A stretch of 64,000 bases of DNA from NCBI RefSeq assembly GCF_025336545.1, contig NZ_JAODBU010000011.1, forward strand, positions 1 through 64,000, in the 5' to 3' direction. The notes beneath the pieces were generated by a model that was not told the origin of the DNA, ran no database searches, and saw nothing but the letters and a program-made list of their open reading frames with translations. The position numbers and the translations under genes were made by a program. The DNA comes from Eubacterium_U album (GTDB lineage: Bacteria > Bacillota > Clostridia > Lachnospirales > Lachnospiraceae). Below, in pieces: positions 6,947 to 17,048 of this stretch; the stretch's first letter is position 1, and each line of letters starts with the position of its first letter.

Positions 6947-7911
6947 TGATCTAATCCTCCCTGGGTATTACCTCTTAAATCGTCTGCGATTTCGCTTATT
7001 TTGCGTAATCTGTGGTTTACTCCTGATTTTCCAAGTGGTGGCTCAAGCAATCCACCAAGTTCCTGCAATGAAGAGTCCGGATTCTCCAGTCTCACCATGG
7101 CAATATCTTGAAGTTTACCCGGCAAATAATCTATGCCTGCTTTATCTATTATGTATTGGATATCATCAATCTGTCTGCATGCCGTATTAACTGTTTTTTT
7201 AATATTGGCTGCTTCACAATTAACTTGTCTGTTATAATAGTTGCTCATACCTTTAAGAATCCTTACATTCTCCATTTTCATAAGAGCAACGTGTGCTTCC
7301 ATAACATTTAAAACATCCACTATGCCTTCGCCTTCTTTGATATATACCACACAATTACCCTTTCTTGCAACCGTTTTTCCCTCAATATTAAAAATATTCA
7401 GTATATCCAGTATCTGTTTAGCCTTAAGTTCATTATTGCATGCTATCTCAAAATGATACGATTTGTTAGGGTCATTAATTGATCCTGTTGCCATAAATGC
7501 TCCCCTAAGGAATGCCCTTTTACAGCAATTCTTCATTATTACTATATTATTTTGTACTGACAATATTTCCTCAATATCACCATCATTATTGACTAATTTT
7601 GTTGCCTGAAGTATTTTAAGGCTTTCCTCATGATTCTTTATATTAACAGTATATGTTCTTGCCTTATTAGAATATGCACTTGTCCTTATGGAAATTTCAG
7701 GTTTTATTCTAAATGATTTTTTTATTAAATTTGCATACTTCCTTGCAACAGCCAATGTTTCAGTTCTCATCTTGATAGAATATTTGTTATCCCAGGAAAT
7801 AATTACATTCCCGCACATACTTGTAATCGCGGCAATTTCAGCAATTCTACAATGCTGTGCATTACTCATTTGCCTCGATAATTCTTCTTTTACTTCACTT
7901 GAAAATGACAT
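6943..7911 (-). CDS. whiA: WhiA, sporulation/division regulator with LAGLIDADG-like and HTH domains
   Basis: The protein begins 'MSFSSEVKEELSRQ', the standard WhiA N-terminus, has a degenerate homing-endonuclease-like middle ('AFLRGAFMATGSINDPNKSY') and a C-terminal helix-turn-helix ('LQELGGLLEPPLGKSGVNHR'). The ATG at 7911 is preferred over an in-frame start 36 bases upstream because GTAGGAGT lies immediately before it and the family starts here. The length, 322 residues, is usual. It overlaps crh and follows rapZ, as in many Firmicutes. WhiA is a DNA-binding protein that affects cell division in Bacillus. Confidence 0.95.
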   Translation of the reverse strand: MSFSSEVKEELSRQMSNAQHCRIAEIAAITSMCGNVIISWDNKYSIKMRTETLAVARKYANLIKKSFRIKPEISIRTSAYSNKARTYTVNIKNHEESLKILQATKLVNNDGDIEEILSVQNNIVIMKNCCKRAFLRGAFMATGSINDPNKSYHFEIACNNELKAKQILDILNIFNIEGKTVARKGNCVVYIKEGEGIVDVLNVMEAHVALMKMENVRILKGMSNYYNRQVNCEAANIKKTVNTACRQIDDIQYIIDKAGIDYLPGKLQDIAMVRLENPDSSLQELGGLLEPPLGKSGVNHRLRKISEIADDLRGNTQGGLDQ

Positions 7912-8016
7912 TTTTACTCCTACTAAAAAGTTCTTGTCTGCTAACATCTATTAATTATGTTGTCATTAAAATATCTCCGTCTTTTAACAGCTATTTTATT
8001 TTTGTTTTTAAAACAA

Positions 8017-8877
8017 CTATCTGTTAATATCTCTGTGTGATATTTTTATTCCGTATTGTGCATCTTCAACATCAAGTGCGGCATACAGTTCTCCTGCAAC
8101 AGTTACTGAACGATGGTGTCCTCCTGTACATCCAATTCCAATTACAAGCTGATTTTTTCCTTCTGCGATATAATTTGGAATAAGGAATCTTACCATATCA
8201 ATTAATTTTTCCAGAAATACCTGAGTTACATCTGCATTTAAAACAAATTCCTGTACCTCTCTGTCGAGCCCTGTTTTATGCTTAAGCTCCGGTTCATAAT
8301 ATGGATTTGGCAAAAATCTTACATCAAATACTAAGTCACAATCTGTCGGTATTCCATGTTTAAAACCAAATGACAATACCGATATGAACAGATTCTTGTA
8401 CCCTTTACTCTGAACAAATATTTTTTCCAATTCTACGCGCAAATCTCTTACAAGCAGATTACTTGTATCTATGATGTAATCCGCCTGCTCACGCAAGAAA
8501 GCAAGCCTTTCCTGCTCAACTTTTATGCCGTGGGCAACACTTTTATTCTCACCCATAGGATGAGCTCTTCTTGTTTCTTTAAATCGCTTGATGAGCATTT
8601 CTTTACTACAGTCTAAAAATAAAATTTCATATTCCTGACCTTTATTTTTCATTTGCTCAAGAACTTTATTTATTTTGCCCAAATTTTGTCCACTACGAAT
8701 GTCCACACCTATGGCTACTCTGTTAACTTCACTCGTCTGACTATAAACTAAATCAGCAAACGTTCCTATGAGTTCTATAGGAAGATTATCTGCACAATAA
8801 TAGCCGCTGTCTTCTAAGATTTTAAGTGCTGTTATCTTACCTGAGCCTGACATTCCTGTAACTATAACAAATCTCAT
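8017..8877 (-). CDS. rapZ: RapZ family nucleotide-binding protein (YvcJ)
   Basis: The 286-residue protein matches RapZ throughout: N-terminal P-loop domain, 'DNLPIELI', 'RRAHPM', and the C-terminal 'IGIGCTGGHHRSV' motif. In Bacillus YvcJ hydrolyses GTP; in enterics RapZ targets a small RNA. The Walker A sequence reads G-M-S-G-S-G-K-I, with Ile where family members have Ser or Thr to coordinate magnesium; the codon is ATA at the expected place. A Thr follows directly. The gene lies between murB and whiA in the same direction. Nucleotide binding may be weakened; otherwise the protein looks intact. Confidence 0.93.
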   Translation of the reverse strand: MRFVIVTGMSGSGKITALKILEDSGYYCADNLPIELIGTFADLVYSQTSEVNRVAIGVDIRSGQNLGKINKVLEQMKNKGQEYEILFLDCSKEMLIKRFKETRRAHPMGENKSVAHGIKVEQERLAFLREQADYIIDTSNLLVRDLRVELEKIFVQSKGYKNLFISVLSFGFKHGIPTDCDLVFDVRFLPNPYYEPELKHKTGLDREVQEFVLNADVTQVFLEKLIDMVRFLIPNYIAEGKNQLVIGIGCTGGHHRSVTVAGELYAALDVEDAQYGIKISHRDINR

Positions 8878-8895
8878 AATTGTCCTTTCATTTTA

Positions 8896-9828
8896 TTACC
8901 ATTTAACAGCCGGTAATATTTTAACCTCCGGTTCCAGAGTCACCTGAAATTCTTCGTATACTTTTTTTCTCACATCTTTCATCAAATTAATGATATCTGT
9001 TGCTGTTGCATTATCATAATTAATTACAAATCCACTGTGTTTTTCAGATACCATTGCACCACCTACACGGTAGCCCTTTAATCCTGCATCCTGAATTAAT
9101 TTGCCTGCAAAATATCCTTCCGGTCTTTTAAATGTACTACCGGCACTTGGGTATTCTAAAGGCTGTTTTTCTTTTCTTTTAGCCATTAATTCTTTCATAT
9201 GCATTTCTATTTCATCTCTGTTGCCTTCGTGCAACTCAATGCATGCTTCAAGTACTATCATTTTTTCTTTTACAATAATACTTGTTCTATACCCTAACTC
9301 TAGTTCTTCTGCTTTAAGAGTTTTCATTTCTCCATTATTATCAAGTACCTTAACCCACTTAAGAACATCCTTCATTTCCCCACCATAGGCACCGGCATTC
9401 ATTGTTACCGCTCCACCTAAGTTTCCCGGAATTCCATGGGCAAATTCAAATCCTGTCAGGCTTTCGTTTAATGCCTTTACTGCAATTTTAGATAATTTGG
9501 CTCCTGCCTTTGCAACTATCTCATTTCCATTTATTTCTATTTCCGCTAATGCAGAATCAATTTCAATTATCACACCATCAAATCCATCATCCTGTACTAA
9601 TAAATTACTTCCATTTCCAATGACATAATATGGAATATTTTCTTCTACACATAAACGCAGAACATCCCTGACTTTTGTATATTCATCAGGGATTACATAG
9701 TATTTTGCAGTTCCTCCGGCTCTAAATGTACAGTGTGAACTCATCGGTTCATCACATCGCACATTACTATCACCGGCAATTAATTTTAATCTGTTTTCCA
9801 GACTTTTATTCATTGAAAAAATCTCCAT
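8896..9828 (-). CDS. murB: UDP-N-acetylenolpyruvoylglucosamine reductase
   Basis: MurB is the FAD enzyme that reduces enolpyruvyl-UDP-GlcNAc to UDP-MurNAc in peptidoglycan synthesis. The 310-residue protein shows the FAD-binding part ('HCTFRAGGTAKYYV', 'IGNGSNLLV', 'HGIPGNLGGAVTMNAGAYGG') and the catalytic C-terminal part with 'YPSAGSTFKRPEG' (active-site Ser) and 'SEKHSGFVIN'. This is the short type II MurB. It is 18 bases upstream of rapZ and likely in the same transcript. Confidence 0.96.
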   Translation of the reverse strand: MEIFSMNKSLENRLKLIAGDSNVRCDEPMSSHCTFRAGGTAKYYVIPDEYTKVRDVLRLCVEENIPYYVIGNGSNLLVQDDGFDGVIIEIDSALAEIEINGNEIVAKAGAKLSKIAVKALNESLTGFEFAHGIPGNLGGAVTMNAGAYGGEMKDVLKWVKVLDNNGEMKTLKAEELELGYRTSIIVKEKMIVLEACIELHEGNRDEIEMHMKELMAKRKEKQPLEYPSAGSTFKRPEGYFAGKLIQDAGLKGYRVGGAMVSEKHSGFVINYDNATATDIINLMKDVRKKVYEEFQVTLEPEVKILPAVKW

Positions 9829-9942
9829 TCAACTATTTTGATTATGTTTCTATATTAGATTTAAAGGCAAATATGTTAAATTCACAAAAAAATACATTTA
9901 TGATTAACATTTGCTACAAATCTACTTTATAAAAACTGATAT

Positions 9943-10887
9943 TTATTTACATATCATTGCTGCTGCACCATACATTCCTGCGTCATTTCCTAATGTTGCA
10001 AGATGTACTGCTGCGTCACCACATGCTGCAAAACATGTTTCACGGTATTTATCTTTAATAGCATCAATAAGGAACTGTCCTGCCTTACTAACACCTCCAC
10101 CTATGATAAATGCCTGAGGATTTACAACTACTGCGATATGTGACATTGCTGTTCCAAGATATGTACCCATTGTTTCAACAACTTCATTTGCTCCTGCATC
10201 TCCTTCTTTTGCAAGGTCAAATACATCTTTAGCTGTGATGTTTTCTCCAAATTCTCTCATCTTTGTTTCTTTATCTGTATTATTCATTAAGCGTTTTGCA
10301 AGTCTTACAACACCTGTTGCTGATGTAAACTGTTCAAGGCATCCTTTTCTTCCACAATTACAGCTGTCTGTTTCATTATCATCTACATGCATATGACCAA
10401 TTTCACCTGCTCCACCATTGTAGCCTGTGAGAATCTTTCCATTAATTATAACTCCACCGCCTACACCTGTTCCAAGTGTAATCATTACGATATCATCATA
10501 ATCTTTTCCGCCACCCTGCCATGCTTCTCCTAAAGCTGCAACATTAGCGTCATTTCCTGCCTTAACCTTTATTCCTCTGAACATTTCAGATAACTTTTCT
10601 TCTACATTGAATGTTCCCCATCCGAGGTTTACACACTGAAGAACTGTTCCGTCATTTGTAATAGGTCCCGGAAGTCCGATTCCTACGCCTTCGATATCAT
10701 CAAGGCTTATTTCTTTTTCTGCTAACTTAGCCTCCATTGCCTCGCAAATATCTGAGAGGATATTTTCACCAAAGTTCTCTGTTCTTGTAGTAATTTCCCA
10801 TTTGTCTAAAAGTTCTCCTGCTGTGCTGAAAAGTCCTAACTTTACTGTTGTTCCTCCCACATCAATGCCAAAACAATAATTCTTCAT
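9943..10887 (-). CDS. glcK: ROK-family glucokinase
   Basis: The 314-residue protein starts with the phosphate-binding signature 'GIDVGGTTVKLGLF', has the sugar-binding ROK motif 'GAGEIGHMHV' and the zinc site 'CNCGRKGCLEQ'. It should phosphorylate glucose with ATP in the cytoplasm. It is 15 bases downstream of hprK with a GGAGGAAA site, which places sugar phosphorylation and catabolite-control genes (hprK, crh) in one run. Exact sugar preference within ROK kinases is not certain. Confidence 0.9.
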   Translation of the reverse strand: MKNYCFGIDVGGTTVKLGLFSTAGELLDKWEITTRTENFGENILSDICEAMEAKLAEKEISLDDIEGVGIGLPGPITNDGTVLQCVNLGWGTFNVEEKLSEMFRGIKVKAGNDANVAALGEAWQGGGKDYDDIVMITLGTGVGGGVIINGKILTGYNGGAGEIGHMHVDDNETDSCNCGRKGCLEQFTSATGVVRLAKRLMNNTDKETKMREFGENITAKDVFDLAKEGDAGANEVVETMGTYLGTAMSHIAVVVNPQAFIIGGGVSKAGQFLIDAIKDKYRETCFAACGDAAVHLATLGNDAGMYGAAAMICK

Positions 10888-10902
10888 TTTTTTATTTTCC
10901 TC

Positions 10903-11844
10903 CTAATCATCATCTTCTTCACTTTTTTTCATAATGTTATTCTGAACTCTGTTATAAAGTTCTCTTGCTGCATTATAACCCATCTTCTTCTGTCTGTGGT
11001 TAACTGCCGCTGCTTCTACAATAACCGCAAGGTTTCTACCCGGTCTTATAGGTATTGAGTAACATACAACCTGATTTCCAAGGAATTCAATATACTGGTC
11101 CTCTAACCCTAAACGGTCATATTCTTTTTCTCTGTTCCATTCTTCTAATTTTATTACCATGTCAATGTTCTGTGTATCTTTAACATTTTCAACACCGAAC
11201 AAAGTCTTAACATCAATAATACCTATTCCTCGAAGTTCAATAAAATGTTTTGTTATATCAGGTGAAGTTCCAATTAATGTTTCTTCACTTACCTTTCTTA
11301 TTTCTACAACATCATCTGTTACAAGACGATGTCCTCTTTTAATAAGTTCAAGGGCAGCTTCACTTTTACCAATTCCGCTTTCACCCATAATCAAAACACC
11401 TTCACCATAAACATCAACTAAAACTCCGTGAATTGAAATACAAGGTGCAAGTTCTACATTAAGCCATCTTGTCAAATCAGCATAAAAACTTGACGTTGTC
11501 ATATCTGTTGATAAAACAGGTACTCCATTCTTTCGTCCTACCTCAATCAAATCTTCATCCGGCTCAATTCCCTGACATATTACTAAACAAGGTATTCCGC
11601 TTGTCATTAACATGTTATACATTTCAATACGTTTCTCATGAGTCATTTCTGAAATATATGCCCACTCAACATTTCCTATAATCTGTACACGTTCTTTATC
11701 AAAATGATTAAAGAATCCTGCTAACTGCAAAGCCGGTCTGTTTACTTCCGGAATTGTTATCATTATCTTATTAGTATCAATTTCCGGTATATAATTTTTA
11801 AGATTATAATTTTCTATTATTTTTGAAAACTTTACTTTTGCCAT
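10903..11844 (-). CDS. hprK: HPr kinase/phosphorylase
   Basis: A 313-residue HprK with an N-terminal domain, the C-terminal kinase P-loop 'GESGIGKSEAALEL' and the family signature 'LRGIGIIDV'. It phosphorylates Ser46 of HPr and Crh in response to metabolites, and removes it again. The Crh-like target is encoded about 4 kb downstream on the same strand. GGAGG is present before the ATG. Nothing is missing. Confidence 0.96.
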   Translation of the reverse strand: MAKVKFSKIIENYNLKNYIPEIDTNKIMITIPEVNRPALQLAGFFNHFDKERVQIIGNVEWAYISEMTHEKRIEMYNMLMTSGIPCLVICQGIEPDEDLIEVGRKNGVPVLSTDMTTSSFYADLTRWLNVELAPCISIHGVLVDVYGEGVLIMGESGIGKSEAALELIKRGHRLVTDDVVEIRKVSEETLIGTSPDITKHFIELRGIGIIDVKTLFGVENVKDTQNIDMVIKLEEWNREKEYDRLGLEDQYIEFLGNQVVCYSIPIRPGRNLAVIVEAAAVNHRQKKMGYNAARELYNRVQNNIMKKSEEDDD

Positions 11845-11975
11845 ATCTATGTTCCTCCTATTTTTTATTTCACATAAGAATATGTTGCATAAACCTATTC
11901 TTAAGCCCTTTTTTACTATTTCCGTAATATATTCTTCCTAGATTTTAACATCATAAACACTCTTTGTACACTAAT

Positions 11976-13874
11976 TTAATGAAAAAAATCATAAACACTT
12001 TTTGCAATATTTTTTGTAATAGAAGGTGCCTGCTCTAAATTTTCTAATGATGCCTCTTTTATATTGTCAATCGATTTAAAATGTTGCATCAGAGCCTTTC
12101 TTCTTGCCGGACCAACTCCCGGGATGTCATCAAGAATAGATTTAACCTGTTTTTTACCTCTAAGACTTCTGTGAAATTCAATTGCAAATCTATGTGCCTC
12201 ATCCTGAATTCTTGTAATTAATTTGAATGCCTCCGAATTTCTGTCTATCGGAATTTCTATATTGTTATAATATAGCCCTCTTGTCCTATGATTATCATCC
12301 TTAACCATTCCACATACCGGTATGTTCAAATGAAGTTTATCAAGCACTTCAAGGGCAACATTAACCTGTCCTTTTCCACCATCCATCATAATAATATCAG
12401 GAAATTTGCTGAAACTTCCAAGTTCATAATCTCTTCCGTCTTCATCCATTTTTTCTCTTTCCTCTAATCCATGGGAAAATCTTCTAGTAAGAACTTCCGC
12501 AAGACTTCCGTAATCATCAGCGCCCTTTATCCATTTAATTTTAAATCGTCTATAACTGTTTCTTTTTGGCTTCCCATCTTCATAAACTATCATCGAGCCT
12601 ACTGATTCATATCCGTTAGTATTAGAAATATCGTAAGCTTCCATTCTATGAATATTTGTTAAATTTAGCAATTCTTCAATTTCTTTTACGGCTCCGATTG
12701 TTTTTTGCTTTTCTCTTCTGTATTTTTCCTTATTCTGTTCTAGGAGATTTCTCGCATTTTTATTTGCAAGCTCCACAAGTTTTTCTTTCTGACCTTTTTT
12801 CGGTTTTACAATTTTTACCGTAAAGTTTTGATTTCTGCTAAGCCATTTGCTTATCAGTTCTTCATCTTCAATTTCTGTTGGCACAAATAACTCTCTTGGA
12901 ATAAACGGAGTTCCCACATAATACTGTTTGATAAAATTAGTTACGATATCCATCCCTGTATCACCCGGAACAGTATTCATGTAAAAATGTTCTCTTCCTA
13001 TTAATTTGCCATTTCTGACAAAGAAAACCTGAACTACTGCATCATTTCCTTCCTCTGCATATCCTATAATATCCCTGTCTTCAAACTGATGCGTTGTAAT
13101 TTTCTGATTTCCGGCAACATGATTTATGCTATTTATCAAATCTCTGCATTCCATGGCTTTTTCAAAATCTAAAGCCTCTGATGCCTTCATCATTTTTTCT
13201 TCTAATTCTTTTATTGTATCTTTATAATTTCCCTCAAGAAACTTTATAGCCTTATTTATATTTTCTCTATAATCTGCTTTTGAAATGTAGCCCTGACAAG
13301 CCCCATCACACTGTCCTATATGATAATAAAGGCACGGTCTTCCATTTATTTTGGGCACCTGCTTATGTTCACCATCAGCTGTCAGTGTATCATCCGTAAC
13401 TATTGACTTATTGCAATTTCTTATGTGATACATTTTCTGAAGCAGGTCTATCGTATCCTTTACCGCTCCTGAACTTGTAAATGGTCCAAAATACTTGCTC
13501 TTGTCTTTCTTCATTCTTCTTGCAAATAAAATTCTTGGATAATCTTCATTTATCGTTACCTGCACATACGGATAACTTTTATCATCCATAAGCATTGTAT
13601 TGTATTTTGGTCTGTATTCTTTTATAAGATTGCATTCTAATATGAGCGCCTCTAATTCTGAATCTGTAAGAATATATTCAAACCTGCTTATTTTCTGAAC
13701 CATTGATTCAATCTTCGGTCCTCTTTTTTTTACATCTTTTCTGAAATATGAACTCACTCTTCGCTTTAACTTTACTGCTTTTCCAACATAAATTACATCA
13801 TCATGAGAGTCATACATAAGATATACGCCCGGAGTTTCCGGCAATTTTTTTAATTCTTCCTGAAAATTAAACAT
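11976..13874 (-). CDS. uvrC: UvrABC excinuclease subunit C
   Basis: The 632-residue protein has the N-terminal GIY-YIG nuclease domain ('TPGVYLMYD', 'VIYVGKAVKLKRRVSSYF'), a zinc/cysteine segment ('GRPCLYYHIGQCDGAC'), a UVR motif near residues 205-240, the RNase H-like C-terminal nuclease domain ('MMDGGKGQVN') and a terminal HhH pair ('DDIPGVGPARRKALMQHF'). It makes both incisions in nucleotide excision repair. Its start lies one base after the stop of the YkgJ-like gene. Confidence 0.97.
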   Translation of the reverse strand: MFNFQEELKKLPETPGVYLMYDSHDDVIYVGKAVKLKRRVSSYFRKDVKKRGPKIESMVQKISRFEYILTDSELEALILECNLIKEYRPKYNTMLMDDKSYPYVQVTINEDYPRILFARRMKKDKSKYFGPFTSSGAVKDTIDLLQKMYHIRNCNKSIVTDDTLTADGEHKQVPKINGRPCLYYHIGQCDGACQGYISKADYRENINKAIKFLEGNYKDTIKELEEKMMKASEALDFEKAMECRDLINSINHVAGNQKITTHQFEDRDIIGYAEEGNDAVVQVFFVRNGKLIGREHFYMNTVPGDTGMDIVTNFIKQYYVGTPFIPRELFVPTEIEDEELISKWLSRNQNFTVKIVKPKKGQKEKLVELANKNARNLLEQNKEKYRREKQKTIGAVKEIEELLNLTNIHRMEAYDISNTNGYESVGSMIVYEDGKPKRNSYRRFKIKWIKGADDYGSLAEVLTRRFSHGLEEREKMDEDGRDYELGSFSKFPDIIMMDGGKGQVNVALEVLDKLHLNIPVCGMVKDDNHRTRGLYYNNIEIPIDRNSEAFKLITRIQDEAHRFAIEFHRSLRGKKQVKSILDDIPGVGPARRKALMQHFKSIDNIKEASLENLEQAPSITKNIAKSVYDFFH

Positions 13875-13875
13875 T

Positions 13876-14535
13876 CTATCCTATTACTTCTTTCACCTTA
13901 TTTATTCTCTGTGTAAATTGCAAATAAAATTCATTATTCACATCATATGGCATTAAATAAAATAATTTTACCAAATACATTGTTATTGTTTTAATCTGAC
14001 TTTCATCCTGCATTCCTTTCAATATATGTTGTATGTCTTTTAGGAAATAATGCCATATAACAATGTATTCATGGTATTTATTTATATTATCTATTCCAAG
14101 CCATTTATCTATTCTAACTTTAGTTTTATTTTTCTTCGGGCATTCATAAATCTGATTAAAATATTTAAAATCATTATCATCGTATATTCTGCCTAACGGG
14201 AACAATCTGCATATACCAGGTCTGTTTGAATGCACACTGCATCTTCCGTTTTCATCTAGAAAATAACATTTCCCACCGTCTTCCTGCATTTTTAAGTTTG
14301 GCAAAATGACACCGTCTGCTACATTTAATTCCACCGCCCTGCTCATCAATTCTTCCATTGTGATTCCGGCTTTTGCAAATTGGTATATATCATATGGATC
14401 AAGCACTATTGACTCTCCCATATTGTGACAACACTTGCTGCATCCCTCGCAGTCGTTGCATCCTATCCTTGCCAAATCATTTTCTGTATATAATTTTCCA
14501 TCTGTCATCTCTGACAAATCCCAATTTCTCTCCAT
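13876..14535 (-). CDS. YkgJ-type cysteine-cluster protein
   Basis: The 219-residue protein holds the metal-binding cluster 'CNDCEGCSKCCHNM' near residues 26-39 and later Cys residues 'GKCYF', 'GRCSVH' and 'GICRLFPLG', which define the YkgJ/UPF0153 family, thought to bind zinc or an iron-sulfur cluster. The molecular function is unknown. It runs into uvrC with one base between stop and start, so they share a transcript. Upstream lie tandem 17-base repeats. Confidence 0.82.
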   Translation of the reverse strand: MERNWDLSEMTDGKLYTENDLARIGCNDCEGCSKCCHNMGESIVLDPYDIYQFAKAGITMEELMSRAVELNVADGVILPNLKMQEDGGKCYFLDENGRCSVHSNRPGICRLFPLGRIYDDNDFKYFNQIYECPKKNKTKVRIDKWLGIDNINKYHEYIVIWHYFLKDIQHILKGMQDESQIKTITMYLVKLFYLMPYDVNNEFYLQFTQRINKVKEVIG

Positions 14536-14563
14536 GTTTACCTCTTGTGACTATATATTTATT

Positions 14564-14631
14564 TACTATCCTGCAATTATAGTGAACTGCTAATTATAGT
14601 AAGCTGCTAATTACAGTAAGCTGCTAATTAC
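14564..14631. repeat. Tandem 17-base repeats upstream of the YkgJ/uvrC genes
   Basis: AGTAAGCTGCTAATTAC occurs twice perfectly (14598-14614, 14615-14631), once with three changes (14581-14597), and a more degenerate unit precedes it (14564-14580). On the minus strand the units bring two TATAAT-like boxes close to the gene start. Confidence 0.7.
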
Positions 14632-14899
14632 ATTTTTTATGATTTGTGATATAGCTAATAATAATATTTATTTCATATGTTTTAGTGATTTTTTATTAGC
14701 ATATTTATTATCTGTAATTTGTTGAGTTTATTTTAATTTTTATTCTAACATAAAACTATTTATCGGGCAAAATAATCGATTTCAGAGAGTGTATAATGTA
14801 GTATTTGTTATTAAATATTACGAATATTTTTGCCAATCCTATTTAAATTCCGTAATTGCAATGAAAAGAATTTTCAACAAAAGTTTGACAGATTAATAA

Positions 14900-14939
14900 A
14901 GGCTATACTTCAACAATATTACTTGTAAAAGTATAGCCT
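14900..14939 (-). terminator. Hairpin downstream of ftsH
   Basis: A perfect 11-base stem (14900-14910 with 14929-14939) is followed on the minus strand by TTTATT. It lies about 120 bases past the ftsH stop. The rest of the gap 14536-15062 shows no gene. Confidence 0.55.
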
Positions 14940-15062
14940 CTAATTCAAATTATTCATTGATGCTTGAACTTGTATAAGAGATAATGTCTCTTAAAATAGT
15001 TCTTATGGTTTCTTTTTTATTCTAAAATGTTCTGATTTACTCTTCATATTTTTGCTGTCTGA

Positions 15063-17048
15063 TTAACATTGTCTATCAGTTTCAGACTTATCTGCATCTT
15101 TATCTGTTGTCTGATTAGCATTCTGCTCTCCTGCTTCCTCAGCCTGGCACTGATGATAAATTTCCATAAACTGCTTTCCTGTAATTGTTTCTTTTTCATA
15201 TAAATATTCAGCAATCTTATCGAGCTTGTCTCTGTTTTCTGTAAGAATTCTCTTTGCTTCTTCGTATTTTTCTTTCAAAAGAATCTTTATTTCTTCTTCA
15301 ATTTGTGAAGCTGTCTTTTCACTACAATTTAAACTTGTACTTCTTCCTAAATACTGATTTTCTACCTGTTCAAGACTCATAAGTCCAAACTTCTCTGACA
15401 TACCATACATTGCAATCATTGATTTTGCAATCTTTGTTGCCTTTTCCATATCATTTGAAGCACCTGTTGTAACTGAATCAAATACAATTTCTTCTGCTGC
15501 CCTTCCGGCAAGAAGCATAACCAGTCTTGCTTCAAGTTCGCTTTGTGACATCAAATATTTTTCTTCTTCAGGTACTGTCATTACATATCCTAAAGAACCC
15601 ATCGTTCTTGGTACAATTGTAATCTTCTGTACAGGTTCTGCATCCTTTTCAATTGCTGTTACAAGAGCATGACCAACTTCATGATAAGCAACAATCTTCT
15701 TTTCTTCTGCTCCAAGAATCTTGTTCTTCTTCTCTTTACCTGCAATTACAACTTCTACAGCTTCAAATAAATCAGCCTGTGAAATCGCTTTTCTACCGGC
15801 TTTAACTGCATTAATTGCTGCTTCATTAATCATATTTGCGAGGTCTGAACCAACAGCTCCACTTGTTGCCAATGCAATTTCTTCAAGATTTACTGTTTCA
15901 TCCATCTTAACATCTTTAGAATGTACTTTTAATGTTTCCAATCTTCCCTGTAAATCAGGTGTATCTACGATTACTCGTCTGTCAAAACGTCCTGGTCTTA
16001 ACAATGCCGGATCAAGCACTTCCGGTCTGTTAGTTGCAGCTAAGATTAAAATACCTTTAGAAGAATCAAATCCATCCATCTCAGCAAGCAATGCATTTAA
16101 TGTCTGTTCTCTTTCATCATTACCGCCACCATATTTTGAATCTCTGCTCTTACCAATAGAATCAATTTCATCGATAAATATAATACATGGTGCATTTTCC
16201 TCTGCCTGTTTAAATAAATCTCTAACTCTTGATGCACCTACACCAACATATAATTCAACAAAATCTGAACCTGATAATGAGAAGAACGGTACTTTAGCTT
16301 CACCTGCTACTGCCTTTGCAAGTAAAGTTTTACCGGTTCCCGGAGGTCCTACAAGCAAAGCTCCTTTTGGAAGTTTCGCCCCAATTTCTGCATATTTTCC
16401 GGGATTGTGAAGGAAATCTACCAATTCAACTACTGATTCCTTAGCCTCATCCTGTCCGGCTACATCTTTAAATGTAACACCTGTTTCTTTCTGAATGTAA
16501 ACTTTGGCATTGCTCTTTCCAACTCCAAATATTCCATTTTTGCCACCGGCACTTCTTTTCATCATCATGCCAAAGATAAAATAGAATACGGCAAACATAA
16601 TAACAAGCTGTATTACATAGAAAATTATTTCCTGTGAGCCGCTGTCAAATTGTGCCTTAAAATTAACATCAGTATATTTTGTTTTTAATTCCTGAATCAG
16701 TGAAATATCTCTATCTTCTAAGTCTGTTGTCCAATATTTATACTGAATAAATGAATTTTCTGAGCCTTTTAAAGTTAATACAATTTTTCCTTTGTCAAAT
16801 ACTACTGTATCAACTTTGTCCTGCTCTAACAAAGCTATAAACTGATTATATGTTATTTCCTTTGTTGTTAACGCACTTGTCATATAAGATGAAAGTGACA
16901 TAAATAAAAATGCGGCAACTATTGCTATTACTATAGGTATAATTGTGTTTTTGTTAGGTCTGTTGCCATTACCATTATTACCTGAATTATTACCATTATT
17001 GTTGCCATTATTATTTTGATTATTATTTTGATAAAAATTATTGTCCAT
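15063..17048 (-). CDS. ftsH: ATP-dependent zinc metalloprotease FtsH
   Basis: The 661-residue membrane protease has an unusual Asn/Gly-rich cytoplasmic N-terminus (residues 3-34, mainly N and G), a first membrane segment near 36-55, an extracytoplasmic domain, a second segment near 145-165, the AAA module with Walker A 'GPPGTGKT' and Walker B 'IIFIDEID', the SRH, and the zinc site 'HEVGHA'. It degrades misfolded and regulatory membrane and cytosolic proteins. An acidic, Gln/Asp-rich tail ends the protein. It is divergent from pyrG and appears to be a single-gene transcript. Confidence 0.97.
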   Translation of the reverse strand: MDNNFYQNNNQNNNGNNNGNNSGNNGNGNRPNKNTIIPIVIAIVAAFLFMSLSSYMTSALTTKEITYNQFIALLEQDKVDTVVFDKGKIVLTLKGSENSFIQYKYWTTDLEDRDISLIQELKTKYTDVNFKAQFDSGSQEIIFYVIQLVIMFAVFYFIFGMMMKRSAGGKNGIFGVGKSNAKVYIQKETGVTFKDVAGQDEAKESVVELVDFLHNPGKYAEIGAKLPKGALLVGPPGTGKTLLAKAVAGEAKVPFFSLSGSDFVELYVGVGASRVRDLFKQAEENAPCIIFIDEIDSIGKSRDSKYGGGNDEREQTLNALLAEMDGFDSSKGILILAATNRPEVLDPALLRPGRFDRRVIVDTPDLQGRLETLKVHSKDVKMDETVNLEEIALATSGAVGSDLANMINEAAINAVKAGRKAISQADLFEAVEVVIAGKEKKNKILGAEEKKIVAYHEVGHALVTAIEKDAEPVQKITIVPRTMGSLGYVMTVPEEEKYLMSQSELEARLVMLLAGRAAEEIVFDSVTTGASNDMEKATKIAKSMIAMYGMSEKFGLMSLEQVENQYLGRSTSLNCSEKTASQIEEEIKILLKEKYEEAKRILTENRDKLDKIAEYLYEKETITGKQFMEIYHQCQAEEAGEQNANQTTDKDADKSETDRQC

